Source: Verrucomicrobiota bacterium (GTDB taxonomy: Bacteria > Verrucomicrobiota > Verrucomicrobiia > Opitutales > Opitutaceae). From it: DNA of 15,149 bases. This document shows, in pieces, positions 6,172 through 14,189 of this stretch (its first letter is position 1; every line of letters starts with the position of its first letter). A program made the position numbers and the translations under genes. The notes under the pieces were generated by a model. The model saw only the letters and a program-made list of their open reading frames with translations. It was not told the DNA's origin and did not search any database. The stretch spans positions 1 through 15,149 of the forward strand of contig JAEWNN010000095.1 of assembly GCA_023457035.1 (NCBI GenBank), written 5' to 3'.

Positions 6172-7053
6172 ATGGACGTTGCTGAAATCACGGCGAAAGC
6201 CCGGGTGCTCCTCGAGGCCCTTCCCTACATCCAAGACTTCCACGGCTCGATCTTCGTCGTGAAATACGGCGGGAGCTTCATGGACGACCCGAACCCCGAG
6301 GTGCGCAACCGCGTCGCCGTGGACCTCGCGTTCCTCGCCGCCGTCGGTATCCACGTGGTCGTCGTGCACGGCGGCGGCAAGGCCATCACCAAGGCCATGG
6401 CCGAGTCCGGCCTGAAGGCCAACTTCGTCAACGGCATGCGCGTCACCGACGCGGCCACCATCGCAATCGTCAAGCGCACCCTCGACGAGGTCGTCAACAA
6501 GGACGTCTGCCACGCCATCACGCTCGCCCGCGGCAAGCCCTCCGGCCTCCCCGGCGACAGCGTGCTGCTGTGCGAGAAGCTCACCGTCGACGACGACGGC
6601 AACCCCGTCGACCTCGGCTTCGTGGGCGACGTCACCGAGGTCCGCGTCAAAGTCATCAAGAAGGAGATCGCCGAGGGCCTCATTCCGATCATTTCCCCCG
6701 TCGCCGAGGACGCCGACGGCCGGCCCTACAACATCAACGCCGACGTCGCCGCCGGCCGCGTGGCCGCCGCCCTCAATGCCCGCCGCCTGGTGTACATGAG
6801 CGACGTCCCCGGCCTGCTCTCCAACCCCGCCGATCCGGGCTCGCTCATCTCCACCCTCAAGGTCAGCCAGGTCGACGGACTGAAGAAGACCGGTGTCATC
6901 GACAAGGGGATGCGCCCGAAGGTCGCCAGCGCCGTGCGCGCGCTCGAGGACGGCGTGCAGCGCGTGCACTTCATCGACGGCCGCCTCCCGCACAGCCTCC
7001 TGCTCGAGATCTTCACCGACAAGGGCATCGGCACCGAGATCGTCCAGGGATGA
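6172..7053 (+). CDS. argB: Acetylglutamate kinase
   Basis: A 293-residue enzyme that phosphorylates N-acetyl-L-glutamate with ATP, the second step of arginine synthesis, in the cytosol. Motifs of the amino acid kinase family are in place: VVKYGGSFM (residues 29-37), VVVVHGGGKAI (62-72), NGMRVTD (87-93), GDSVLLCEK (128-136), YNINADVAAG (186-195), MSDVPGL (209-215) and GMRPKVASA (246-254). The usual KYGGNAM is KYGGSFM here. The N-terminal extra helix ahead of KYGG (ITAKARVLLEALPYIQDF) is the feature of hexameric, arginine-inhibited kinases, so feedback inhibition by arginine is likely. No Shine-Dalgarno sequence precedes the ATG. A stem-loop covers the stop codon. argD follows after a 515-bp repeat-containing spacer. 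Confidence 0.97.
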   Translation: MDVAEITAKARVLLEALPYIQDFHGSIFVVKYGGSFMDDPNPEVRNRVAVDLAFLAAVGIHVVVVHGGGKAITKAMAESGLKANFVNGMRVTDAATIAIVKRTLDEVVNKDVCHAITLARGKPSGLPGDSVLLCEKLTVDDDGNPVDLGFVGDVTEVRVKVIKKEIAEGLIPIISPVAEDADGRPYNINADVAAGRVAAALNARRLVYMSDVPGLLSNPADPGSLISTLKVSQVDGLKKTGVIDKGMRPKVASAVRALEDGVQRVHFIDGRLPHSLLLEIFTDKGIGTEIVQG

Positions 7054-7074
7054 ACGCGCCTCCGGCGCGTTCAT
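7050..7074 (+). terminator. Perfect stem-loop embracing the argB stop codon
   Basis: ATGAACGCGCC and GGCGCGTTCAT make an eleven-pair perfect stem with loop TCC. The left arm contains the argB stop codon TGA (7051-7053). No T-run follows. It may act as a T-less terminator, an RNA 3'-end protector, or lower readthrough into the spacer. Confidence 0.45.
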
Positions 7075-7568
7075 GAGGGCGCGCCGCCGAGCCGTCGCGC
7101 CCGAGTCGGGGACATCTCTCCGGAACCGCCTTCCGTTTCCTGATTCCCACATTTCCTCTTCCGCGTTCTTCCCCAGGCGGCGCCGGCATTGAACTCCGCG
7201 CCGCCTGTGCCGTTTCAGCAACCGATGCACATGCTCCAGCAGGAAATCCGTCTGCGACGATGAGTCGTCGCCAGCACCTGACGTAGCGATACGCGCCAAG
7301 CGTTTCGTCGTTTTCCGCATCCTGCATCGCGCCGCCCGCCGCGCCGCCGCCCCGCGAGAATCCGCTTCCTGATTTCCTGTGTTCCAGATTCTCTTTCTCC
7401 TTCTTCGCCCTCGTTCCCGCCTTCGTTCTCTGCGTTACCTTTTGTCGTCCGTCTTCCGCGCTCCGCCTGTTTTCGTTTCCTGATTCCCTGATTTCCACAT
7501 TCTCCTGCAGTTCGCGTCGCGAAGCTCCGGAGTCTTCCCTTTCCGCAATCCGCATTCCGCCATCCGCA
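7054..7568. repeat. 515-bp repeat mosaic between argB and argD
   Basis: The plus strand here is pyrimidine-rich and less GC-rich than the flanking genes. A motif of the form TTTCCTGATTCC, usually followed by ACATTYYCC, occurs at 7136-7156 (TTTCCTGATTCCC then ACATTTCC), 7365-7377 (CTTCCTGATTTCC followed by TGTGTTCC) and 7476-7505 (TTTCCTGATTCCC, TGATTTCC, ACATTCTCC). TCTTCCGCG is repeated at 7157-7165 and 7452-7460. The 3' end is a heptamer tandem (own entry). Pyrimidine-rich words at 7390-7440 (TTCTC, CTTCG, CTGCGTTACC) look like the same class of degenerate intergenic repeats. I see no start-codon-led reading frame I would call a gene on either strand, and no tRNA. Confidence 0.6.
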
Positions 7569-7569
7569 A
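7542..7569 (+). repeat. Four tandem heptamers TCCGCNN abutting the argD start
   Basis: TCCGCAA, TCCGCAT, TCCGCCA and TCCGCAA follow each other without gap at 7542-7569. The last A of the fourth unit is the first base of the argD ATG. It occupies the place of a ribosome binding site, and no Shine-Dalgarno sequence is present. Confidence 0.7.
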
Positions 7570-8801
7570 TGAACAGCCAGACGTTCTCCCCCGCTCCCGC
7601 CGTCACCGCCGCCGCCACCGAGGCCCACTACGATGCCTACGTGATGAAGAACTACGGCCGCCCCGCCGTGACGCTCGTCCGCGGCGAGGGCCTGCGCGTC
7701 TGGGACGACCGCGGCAAGGAGTACCTGGATTTCTGCTCGGGCATCGCTGTCAACGCCCTCGGCCACTGCCACCCCGCGTGGGTGAAGGCCGTGCAGGCCC
7801 AGGCCGCCAGCCTCGTCCACGTCAGCAATCTCTACCGCAACCCGCAACAGGGCGAACTCGCCCGCCGCCTCGTCCGGCACGCCGGCCCCGGCCGCGTCTT
7901 CTTCTGCAACAGCGGCGCCGAGGCCAACGAGGCCCTCCTCAAGCTCTCCCGTCTCCACGGTTACAACACCACGCACGAGGAGGGGAAGCGCTTCAAGGTC
8001 CTCGTCGCCGCCAACGCCTTCCACGGCCGCACCTTCGGCGCCATGAGCGCCACCCCGCAGGCCAAGATCCAGAAGGGCTTCCGCCCCATGCTGGAGAGCT
8101 TCGCCGTGGGCGAGTTCAACAACCTCCGGAGCTTCGTCGACCTCGCTGACGACTCCACCGCCGCCATCCTCGTCGAGACGATCCAGGGCGAGAGCGGCGT
8201 CACGCCCGCCACGCCCGAGTTCATCCTCGGCCTGCGCAAGCTCTGCGACGAGCGCGGCATGCTCCTGCTCTTCGACGAGGTCCAGTGCGGCATCGGCCGC
8301 ACCGGCACGTTCTACGGCTTCCAGCACTACGGCATCCAGGCCGACGGCGTCTCGATGGCCAAGGGCATCGCGGGCGGCCTGCCCATGGGCGCCGTGTGGG
8401 TGCGTGAACCGTTCGCCGAATACTTCACGCCCGGCTCGCACGGCACCACCTTCGGCGGCACGCCGCTGGCCTGCGCCGGCGCCCTCGCCGTGCTCGACGT
8501 GCTGGAGAAGGACGACCTCATGGGCGCCATCACGCGCAACGCCGTCGCCTGGCACGCCGCGCTGCGGCAGCTCGTCGCCGATTTCCCGAAGCTCCTCCAG
8601 GAAGTCCGCGGCGTCGGCTACATGGTCGGCCTCGGCTTCCACGCCGATCCCGCGCCGATCAACGCCAAGCTGCGCGAGGCCGGCCTGCTCTGCCCGACCG
8701 CCGGCAACAACACCATCCGCTTCCTGCCCGCCCTCACTGCCACGCCCGCCGACCTCGCCCGCAGCGTCGAGATCGTCCGCAGCGTGCTCGCGAGCGCGTG
8801 A
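7569..8801 (+). CDS. argD: Acetylornithine aminotransferase
   Basis: A 410-residue class-III PLP-dependent aminotransferase that converts N-acetylglutamate semialdehyde and glutamate to N-acetylornithine and 2-oxoglutarate, the fourth step of arginine synthesis. Features: FCSGIAVNALGHCHP (residues 55-69), phosphate-binding FCNSGAEANEAL (112-123), NAFHGRTFGAMSAT (149-162), ETIQGESGV (203-211), LFDEVQCGIGRTG with D236 contacting the PLP ring nitrogen (234-246), the Schiff-base lysine K265 in SMAKGIAGGLPMGA, and HGTTFGGTPLACA (291-303). Length is normal for ArgD; lysine or succinylornithine aminotransferase activity cannot be excluded. Next to argB, ArgD is the best reading. The ATG at 7569 gives the standard N-terminus and has no Shine-Dalgarno sequence. 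A GC stem-loop follows the stop. Confidence 0.95.
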   Translation: MNSQTFSPAPAVTAAATEAHYDAYVMKNYGRPAVTLVRGEGLRVWDDRGKEYLDFCSGIAVNALGHCHPAWVKAVQAQAASLVHVSNLYRNPQQGELARRLVRHAGPGRVFFCNSGAEANEALLKLSRLHGYNTTHEEGKRFKVLVAANAFHGRTFGAMSATPQAKIQKGFRPMLESFAVGEFNNLRSFVDLADDSTAAILVETIQGESGVTPATPEFILGLRKLCDERGMLLLFDEVQCGIGRTGTFYGFQHYGIQADGVSMAKGIAGGLPMGAVWVREPFAEYFTPGSHGTTFGGTPLACAGALAVLDVLEKDDLMGAITRNAVAWHAALRQLVADFPKLLQEVRGVGYMVGLGFHADPAPINAKLREAGLLCPTAGNNTIRFLPALTATPADLARSVEIVRSVLASA

Positions 8802-8808
8802 CGCCGGC

Positions 8809-8830
8809 GCCGGCCCCTCGCGGGGCCGGC
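8809..8830 (+). terminator. GC hairpin after argD
   Basis: GCCGGCCCC and GGGGCCGGC form a nine-pair perfect stem with loop TCGC, seven bases after the argD stop codon. No T-run follows. Probable 3' end or T-less terminator of the arg transcript. Confidence 0.45.
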
Positions 8831-8969
8831 CTCGCCACCACGCCACCGACCACCAGTCGCCAGCCGGCGGGCCTTCCCAAGGCAGGTCTAGCCCCCCGCT
8901 CGTTTGGTGGATCGACCTCTCATCCAAACCCCGTTGCGATCCCTCATGGGGACGGAGAAACACCCGCCC

Positions 8970-10574
8970 ATGACCAGGGTTGGAATCTCCAGTGTTGTTC
9001 CACGCCTCGCCGCCGGGGCATTGATGTTGTGCGGTGCGCTCATGACCCCACGGAGCGTCGCCCAGGAAGACCGGAACCCGATTCCGTTTCCACCTGGGGG
9101 TCTCGTCACCTGCCCACGCCCGCATGACGCGGGGCCCATCCCCGACCGAGAGGTCGACCCGCGTTCCGGGGCGCTCCTCGCCTCCGCCCTGCAAGCCGCC
9201 TTGGCCAAGGCCCCGGCCCAGCCCAAAGGCCTATCGGTCGCCGTACTGGTGCCTGGCCACGGCTGGTGGACCGCGCAACGCGGCGCCGCCGGACCAGGCC
9301 TCTCCGTCGGCCCGGCAACGCGTTTCCACGCGGCCAGCTCCGGCAAGCTCATCACGGCCGCCCTCGTCGCCGCGGCTGCGGTCGACGCCACGCTCGACCT
9401 TTCGACGCGGCTGGGCGCCAACCCGGCCCTGCCAACCCCATGGAGTGCGATCACGCTCGATCAACTCCTCAATCACTCCGGTGGACTGGGCAGCTTCGAC
9501 GAGAACCCCGCCTACAACCGACTTGCCCCGGCCACACCGCTCGAGTTGATCGCCCTCACCCCCGGCACCCTCGTTGCCACCCCCGGCACCGCCATCCGGT
9601 ACAGCAACACCGGTTACGTCCTGCTCGGGCTCGCGTTGGAGCAGGCGGCCGGCCGTACCTGGGGACAGCTCGTTCGCGCGCAGCTCTTCTCCGCCCTGCC
9701 TGGTTGCACCGCCCTGACTGCCGACGAATGCACGGACGGGACCCTCGCCCGCGGCTACCTCTCCGGCCAACCACTCCCCTTCCTTGCCGACTACCGAAAC
9801 GCCTTCAGTGCTGGCGGCATCGTCGCCCGGCCGCTCGATCTCGCCCGCCTCTACGAAAGCATCCTCCAGGGGCGGATCATCTCCCCGGCCGCAGCCGAGT
9901 ATCTGCGGCAAGGGATGGCGTGCACCTCCACGGCTCCGCTCATGACCTGGGCCGGCCGTGGGATCAACCGGATTGAGACACCGAAGGGCGGATACATGGT
10001 GCACGGCGGACACATCCCCGGATTCAACACCGTCGCCGGCCTCGACCTCGGCACGGGCGTCGCCGTCGTCGTCATGACCAACGACGACGCCTTCACCCCC
10101 GGCCCACTCTTCTTCGCCCTGGCCGAGGCCGCCGCCCAAGCCCTCGCGGCCGACCGCACCGCACTCGAGCAGTGGCGAACCCGCCATTTTGGCAGCCCGG
10201 AGAACGCAGGGGCCGGCGCCGACGACGCCTCCCCCCGGGGCGACGGCGTATGCAACCTCCTCAAGTACGCCCTCAATATGGACGCCGGCGCGGCCGACTC
10301 CACCACCATGCCCTTGGGCGGCAACGGAGGACTCCCACGCATCAGTGCCGATGTCCTCGGACGACTCACGCTTGCCTTCGTGCGACGCCCCGCATCCGTC
10401 CTTCCAGGCATCACCTACACCGTGCTTTTCAGCGACGATCTGGTCCGCTGGTTACCCAACCCGGCCGCGACCGAGGCCGTCGAGCCGGTCGATAGCGAGT
10501 TCGAACGCGTTGTCGTCACCGATTCCGTGATCGCAGCCCGCCGCTTCGCCCGCCTGCTCGTGACAACCCCCTGA
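8970..10574 (+). CDS. Secreted serine hydrolase, class C beta-lactamase/esterase fold, with verrucomicrobial C-terminal module
   Basis: A 534-residue exported protein starting at ATG 8970 (MTRVGISSVVPRLAAGALML, cleavage probably after SVAQ, residue 32); an in-frame start at 8904 would place 22 charged residues before the signal peptide. Residues about 65-395 are a beta-lactamase/penicillin-binding-protein-like domain: S123-x-x-K126 in HAASSGKLITAAL, LDQLLNHSGGL (163-173), the tyrosine motif Y211-S-N213 in RYSNTGYVLLG, and H345-G-G347 in YMVHGGHIPGF. Such proteins are D-aminopeptidases, esterases or lactamases; substrate unknown. Residues about 404-534 form a separate module with GDGVCNLLKYALNMD, a beta-rich segment TLAFVRRP, YTVLFSDDLVRWLPN and RRFARLLVTTP, a tail seen on many secreted Verrucomicrobia proteins, of unknown role. 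Base composition is a little less extreme than its neighbours. Confidence 0.9.
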   Translation: MTRVGISSVVPRLAAGALMLCGALMTPRSVAQEDRNPIPFPPGGLVTCPRPHDAGPIPDREVDPRSGALLASALQAALAKAPAQPKGLSVAVLVPGHGWWTAQRGAAGPGLSVGPATRFHAASSGKLITAALVAAAAVDATLDLSTRLGANPALPTPWSAITLDQLLNHSGGLGSFDENPAYNRLAPATPLELIALTPGTLVATPGTAIRYSNTGYVLLGLALEQAAGRTWGQLVRAQLFSALPGCTALTADECTDGTLARGYLSGQPLPFLADYRNAFSAGGIVARPLDLARLYESILQGRIISPAAAEYLRQGMACTSTAPLMTWAGRGINRIETPKGGYMVHGGHIPGFNTVAGLDLGTGVAVVVMTNDDAFTPGPLFFALAEAAAQALAADRTALEQWRTRHFGSPENAGAGADDASPRGDGVCNLLKYALNMDAGAADSTTMPLGGNGGLPRISADVLGRLTLAFVRRPASVLPGITYTVLFSDDLVRWLPNPAATEAVEPVDSEFERVVVTDSVIAARRFARLLVTTP

Positions 10575-10806
10575 ACCCCGGTCGCTGCCGTGAGGAAGCT
10601 GGCTGCAGACGACACCTATGGCTGAGGACATTCGGCCAAGAATGCCATCTGGCGGCGGTCGATCTCGCCGAGCCGGGCCGTGGCAGACCGCTCCCTTGCT
10701 GCGACCTGCAAGCGGCAGCCCGGACCGGCGGCGCGGTGTCGCTCGCCTCCGGCTCACTCCCGCGGTCTTCTCTCGCTTGCTCGGGCCCGCCCGCCATCGT
10801 CGCGGC

Positions 10807-12090
10807 ATGGCCCGACACGGCACCATCGCCGGCATCCTGCGACTTCTGCTGGTCGGAGCCGTTCCGCTTGTCTCCATCGCCGGCCCGGCGCCGGCCGCGT
10901 TCACGCAGGAGATTTACGTCTGGCAACGCAGCGCCGGCCCCGCCGTCCAGACGGCGCTGCACGAGTTCGCCCCGCAGTGCGACGGCTTCAACGTGCTCGC
11001 CGCCGAGGTCTCTTGGCGCGCCGGACAGCCGCACCTCACCCGCACCGAGCCCGACTTCGCCGCCCTCGCCGCGCTCGGCTGCCCCGTCGGCCTCTCGCTG
11101 CGCATCGGCGCGTTCGGCGGGCCGTTCGCCGGGGACGACGCCAACGCCCGCGCGCTCGCCACCCTCGCCGCCGAACTGCTCGCGACCGCGCGTCGCCATG
11201 GACTGGAGCCGGCCGAGCTGCAGGTCGACTTCGACTGCGCCGAGACGAAGCTCCCCGGCTACCGCGCCTGGCTCGCCGCGCTGCGCGAAGCGGTCGGTCC
11301 CACACCGCTGGTCTTCACCGCCCTGCCGGCCTGGCTCGACCGCCGCGACGACTTCGCCGCCCTCGCCACCGCCGCCGACGGCTTCGTGCTGCAGGTCCAC
11401 TCGCTGGAGCGTCCCGCCGGACCCGACACACCCTTCACGCTCTGCGACCCAGCACGCGCCCGTGCGTGGATCCGGCAGGCCACCGGAATCGGCCGGCCCT
11501 TCCGCGTCGCCCTGCCCACCTACGGCTACACCCTCGCCTTCGCTCCCGACGGGAAGTTCCTCGGCCTCGGCGCCGAGGGGCCTCGGCCCCCCTGGCCTGG
11601 CGACGCCCTCCTGCGCACCGTCCGCGCCGAACCGGTCGCGCTGGCCACCCTGGCCCGCGAACTCCGGGTGCAACCGCCCGAACACTGCACCGGCGTGCTC
11701 TGGTTCCGCCTCCCTGTCGCGAGCGATCGGCTCAACTGGCCCGCCGCGACACTCGCCGCCGTGCTGCGCGGCGAGGCACCCCGGCGCGCGCTCACGCTCG
11801 CGGTACGCTGGCCGGAGTCCGGCCTGGCCGAGATCGTCGTCCGCAACACCGGCGAGACCAGCGAGCCGCCACCCGCCACGCTCGCCCTGCGCTGGCCCAC
11901 CGCCGACCGACCGAGCGCCGCCGACGGCCTTGCCGGTTACCGACTCGCCCCGGAAAGCAACGGCCGCTGGCGCGCGGTGAACAACTTTCCCACCCGAGCA
12001 TTGCTGCGCCCGGGCGGCTCGGTCACCGTGGCGTGGTTGCGTTTTGCCCATGAGATTCCGCTCCAAGCCGCGGTGGTCGAGAAACCTTGA
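10807..12090 (+). CDS. DUF3142 exported protein
   Basis: A 427-residue protein starting at ATG 10807, which opens a signal peptide (RLLLVGAVPLVSIAGPAPAA, then mature EIYVWQRSAG). An open frame extends upstream to 10618 but its extra 63 residues are Arg/Pro/Ser-rich and precede the signal peptide. Mature sequence shows the DUF3142 pattern: YVWQR (37-41), LAAEVSW (64-70), VGLSLRIGAF (94-103), ELQVDFDCAETKLPGYRAWL (137-156), FTALPAWL (170-177), VLQVHSLERP (194-203), VALPTYGYTLAF (234-245) and GVLWFRLP (296-303). The alternation and the acidic ends of strands (QVDFD) suggest a TIM-barrel, glycosidase-like fold, which is inference; no activity is known to me. Its last 41 bases overlap the start of the next gene, implying coupled expression with the 693-aa protein. 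Confidence 0.85.
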   Translation: MARHGTIAGILRLLLVGAVPLVSIAGPAPAAFTQEIYVWQRSAGPAVQTALHEFAPQCDGFNVLAAEVSWRAGQPHLTRTEPDFAALAALGCPVGLSLRIGAFGGPFAGDDANARALATLAAELLATARRHGLEPAELQVDFDCAETKLPGYRAWLAALREAVGPTPLVFTALPAWLDRRDDFAALATAADGFVLQVHSLERPAGPDTPFTLCDPARARAWIRQATGIGRPFRVALPTYGYTLAFAPDGKFLGLGAEGPRPPWPGDALLRTVRAEPVALATLARELRVQPPEHCTGVLWFRLPVASDRLNWPAATLAAVLRGEAPRRALTLAVRWPESGLAEIVVRNTGETSEPPPATLALRWPTADRPSAADGLAGYRLAPESNGRWRAVNNFPTRALLRPGGSVTVAWLRFAHEIPLQAAVVEKP

Positions 12091-14131
12091 ATGCGCCGCC
12101 GCGCTCGGTCTCGCCGCGCTCCCCGCGCTCGCGTGCGGCCCGGATTTTCCCAACAGCCATCTCGGCGCGACCGACGCCGAACTGCTGGCCGCGCCCGAGG
12201 GCTACTTCTCCTCGGAGCTCGCGCGGCTGGCCGGCACCCACCCCTCGGTCCACCGCGCGGTGGAGCCGGCACGTGAGTCGGCCGACGCGCATCGGCAGAG
12301 GATCGAGTACAACCAACTCGTCGACGCCCTGACGCAAGCCGGCGCCGATCAAGCGGAGGCCCGGGCCCGGGCGCAGCAGTTCGCCCAGTGGCGCAGCGCA
12401 CCACCGACCCCCTCCACCGCCGAACCGCCGGGGATCCCGTCCGAGTTTCTCCTCTACGCGCGCGGCGCCGCGGCCTGGCGCGCCGGCGACTGGCCCGCCG
12501 CAGAGAAGGCGTGGACCGACCTGCTCGCCCTGCCCGAGGCGCAACGGCGTCTCCGCACCGTCTGGGTCGCCTACATGTTCGGCCGCAGCTCGGTGGTCGA
12601 TGGGCAGTGCGCCTCCACCTATCCCCGGGCCGGGGCCCGCGCCGAGGCGCAGCGCTGGTTCCGCCTCGTACGCGATCTCGCCGCCTCCGGCTGGCCCGAT
12701 CCGCTCGGCCTCGCCGCTGAAAGCTACGGCTGGGAGGCCCGCGCCGCGCTCGATGCGGGCGAACCGGCCGAAGCCGCCAGGCTCTACCTCCGGCAATACT
12801 CCACCGGCGACGCCACCGCCTCGGCCTCCCTGCGCCTCGTCACCCGCCAGTTGCTCGAACCCAAGCTCGACACCGAGGCCGCGCGCGACCCGCTGCTGCG
12901 CAGCCTCATGCTCGGCTACATCGTCTCGCGGGTCGGGAATTCGCTTTTCGATGACGAACCCGGCCCGCCGTTCGCGCGCTGGGCCATCGAGCTCGCCGCC
13001 GCGATCGAGCAGTCCGGCGCGAACGCCATCGCCGAAGCGGACCGGCTGGCGTGGCTCGCCTACGAGGGCGGGCAGTTCGAGCTCGCGGGGCGCTGGGCAA
13101 AGCTCGCCCCCGAGGATGCGACCATGGCGCGCTGGATCCGCGCCAAGCTGGCCTTGCGCGCCGGCGACACCGCCGAGGGCGCCCGGCTGCTCGACCTCGT
13201 GGCCGCGGCACCCGACCTCGAGCTGGCCATGCGCGCCGCCGCCGACGCCGAGCTCGGCCGCGCCCGGCTCGCGCTGGGCGCTTTCGAGAGCGCCCTGGCC
13301 GCATGGTTGCGCGGCGGGCACTGGCAGGACGCCGCCTACGTGGCCGAGCGCCTGCTGACCGCGGAGGAACTGAAGGCGTTCGTCACAACGCACGCGCCGC
13401 CCGCCGCGATCAAACCGCCGACGGGCACCGCAGAAAACGGCTGGTATCGCCGCGGCTACCGGTGGCTCCCCGACAACCTCGGCGCGGCGCTGCGCCATCT
13501 TCTTGGCCGCCGCCTCGCCCGCGAGGGCAGGGTCGAGGAGGCGGAGCCGTTCTTCCCGGAGAAGCTTCGCCCGACCCTCCGCGCCTACGGCGCCGACGTG
13601 AGGACGGGCTTCGATGCCGAACGTCCGGCCGCCGAACGCGCCGCCGCGTTCTGGCGCGCCGCGCAGACCGCGCGCGAACACGGGCTCGAGCTGCTCGGCA
13701 CCGAACTCGATCCCGACTGGTACATCTGGGGCGCGCAATATGCCACCGCGCCCGCCGCCGAACTGCGGCAGGAGAGCGCCGGGGGCAGGAGCCGCACGTT
13801 CGCCATGCACGAGACCGAGCGGGACCGGCTGGAGAAACTGCGAATCCCGACGAGGCGTTTCCACTACCGCTATCGCGCGGCCGATCTCGCCAGCTGGGCG
13901 GCTGCGCTGCTGCCCAACAACGACGAGCAGACCGCGGCGATCCTCTGGCAGGCCGGCCGCTGGCTCGCCGGTCGCGACCCTGAGGCGGCCGACGCCTTCT
14001 ACCGCCAACTGGTCATCCGCTGTCCGCACACGGCCCTCGGCCGGAGCGCGGCGGCCTCCCATTGGCTGCCCGCTCCCGCCGAGGCCGCGCCGGAGGCGGA
14101 GACCGGCGCCCGCGGCGCGGGCACCAGGTGA
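12050..14131 (+). CDS. Large exported helical-repeat (TPR-like) protein, CGPDFPN type
   Basis: A 693-residue protein starting at ATG 12050 inside the end of the DUF3142 gene; a TTG six bases earlier is possible. The N-terminus (MRFRSKPRWSRN, then AAALGLAALPALACGPDFPN) is a signal peptide with Cys29 at the expected cleavage point; the preceding PALA is a poor but possible lipobox, so it may be a lipoprotein or have a free Cys. CGPDFPN plus the following LLAAPEGYFSSELARLAG resembles a group of unnamed exported proteins. The rest is almost entirely helical with repeated Ala-rich pairs (ARGAAAWRAGDWPAAEKAW, AKLALRAGDTAEGARLL, GRARLALGAFESALAAWL, AYVAERLLTAEEL) like TPR or Sel1-type solenoids. The DYWIWGA-like stretch PDWYIWGAQYA lies near residue 560. 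No enzymatic motif seen. Function unknown; a partner of DUF3142 is inferred from the overlap. Confidence 0.8.
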   Translation: MRFRSKPRWSRNLECAAALGLAALPALACGPDFPNSHLGATDAELLAAPEGYFSSELARLAGTHPSVHRAVEPARESADAHRQRIEYNQLVDALTQAGADQAEARARAQQFAQWRSAPPTPSTAEPPGIPSEFLLYARGAAAWRAGDWPAAEKAWTDLLALPEAQRRLRTVWVAYMFGRSSVVDGQCASTYPRAGARAEAQRWFRLVRDLAASGWPDPLGLAAESYGWEARAALDAGEPAEAARLYLRQYSTGDATASASLRLVTRQLLEPKLDTEAARDPLLRSLMLGYIVSRVGNSLFDDEPGPPFARWAIELAAAIEQSGANAIAEADRLAWLAYEGGQFELAGRWAKLAPEDATMARWIRAKLALRAGDTAEGARLLDLVAAAPDLELAMRAAADAELGRARLALGAFESALAAWLRGGHWQDAAYVAERLLTAEELKAFVTTHAPPAAIKPPTGTAENGWYRRGYRWLPDNLGAALRHLLGRRLAREGRVEEAEPFFPEKLRPTLRAYGADVRTGFDAERPAAERAAAFWRAAQTAREHGLELLGTELDPDWYIWGAQYATAPAAELRQESAGGRSRTFAMHETERDRLEKLRIPTRRFHYRYRAADLASWAAALLPNNDEQTAAILWQAGRWLAGRDPEAADAFYRQLVIRCPHTALGRSAAASHWLPAPAEAAPEAETGARGAGTR

Positions 14132-14144
14132 GCACCGGAAGTTT

Positions 14145-14167
14145 GCGCGTGCCGTAGCGGCACGCGC
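14145..14167 (+). terminator. Ten-pair hairpin between the 693-aa gene and marC
   Basis: GCGCGTGCCG and CGGCACGCGC form a perfect ten-pair stem with loop TAG. It begins 14 bases after the upstream stop codon and ends 22 bases before the marC GTG start. No T-run follows. It may end the upstream transcript, or sit in the marC leader as an attenuator. Confidence 0.45.
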
Positions 14168-14189
14168 GGCCCATCGTGGGCCCGTACGC

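Noticed and set aside
7054..7568. A CRISPR array or insertion-sequence remnant between argB and argD
   Set aside because: The repeats are degenerate, unevenly spaced and not separated by unique spacers of constant length. There are no terminal inverted repeats, target duplication or transposase fragments.
8903..8928. TTTGG / CCAAA inverted repeat before the serine hydrolase as an operator
   Set aside because: The arms are only five bases with a 16-base loop, so it could occur by chance; no regulator is nearby.
7215..9194. A 659-codon minus-strand open frame over argD and the argB-argD spacer
   Set aside because: It is antisense to argD, Glu/Gly/Ala-rich, and no family is recognisable. The EIRKR-like repeats in it are just the minus-strand translation of the TTTCCTGATTCC motif.
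10618..10806. An N-terminal extension of the DUF3142 gene to 10618
   Set aside because: It would put 63 Arg/Pro/Ser-rich residues before a clear signal peptide. The ATG at 10807 is the natural start.
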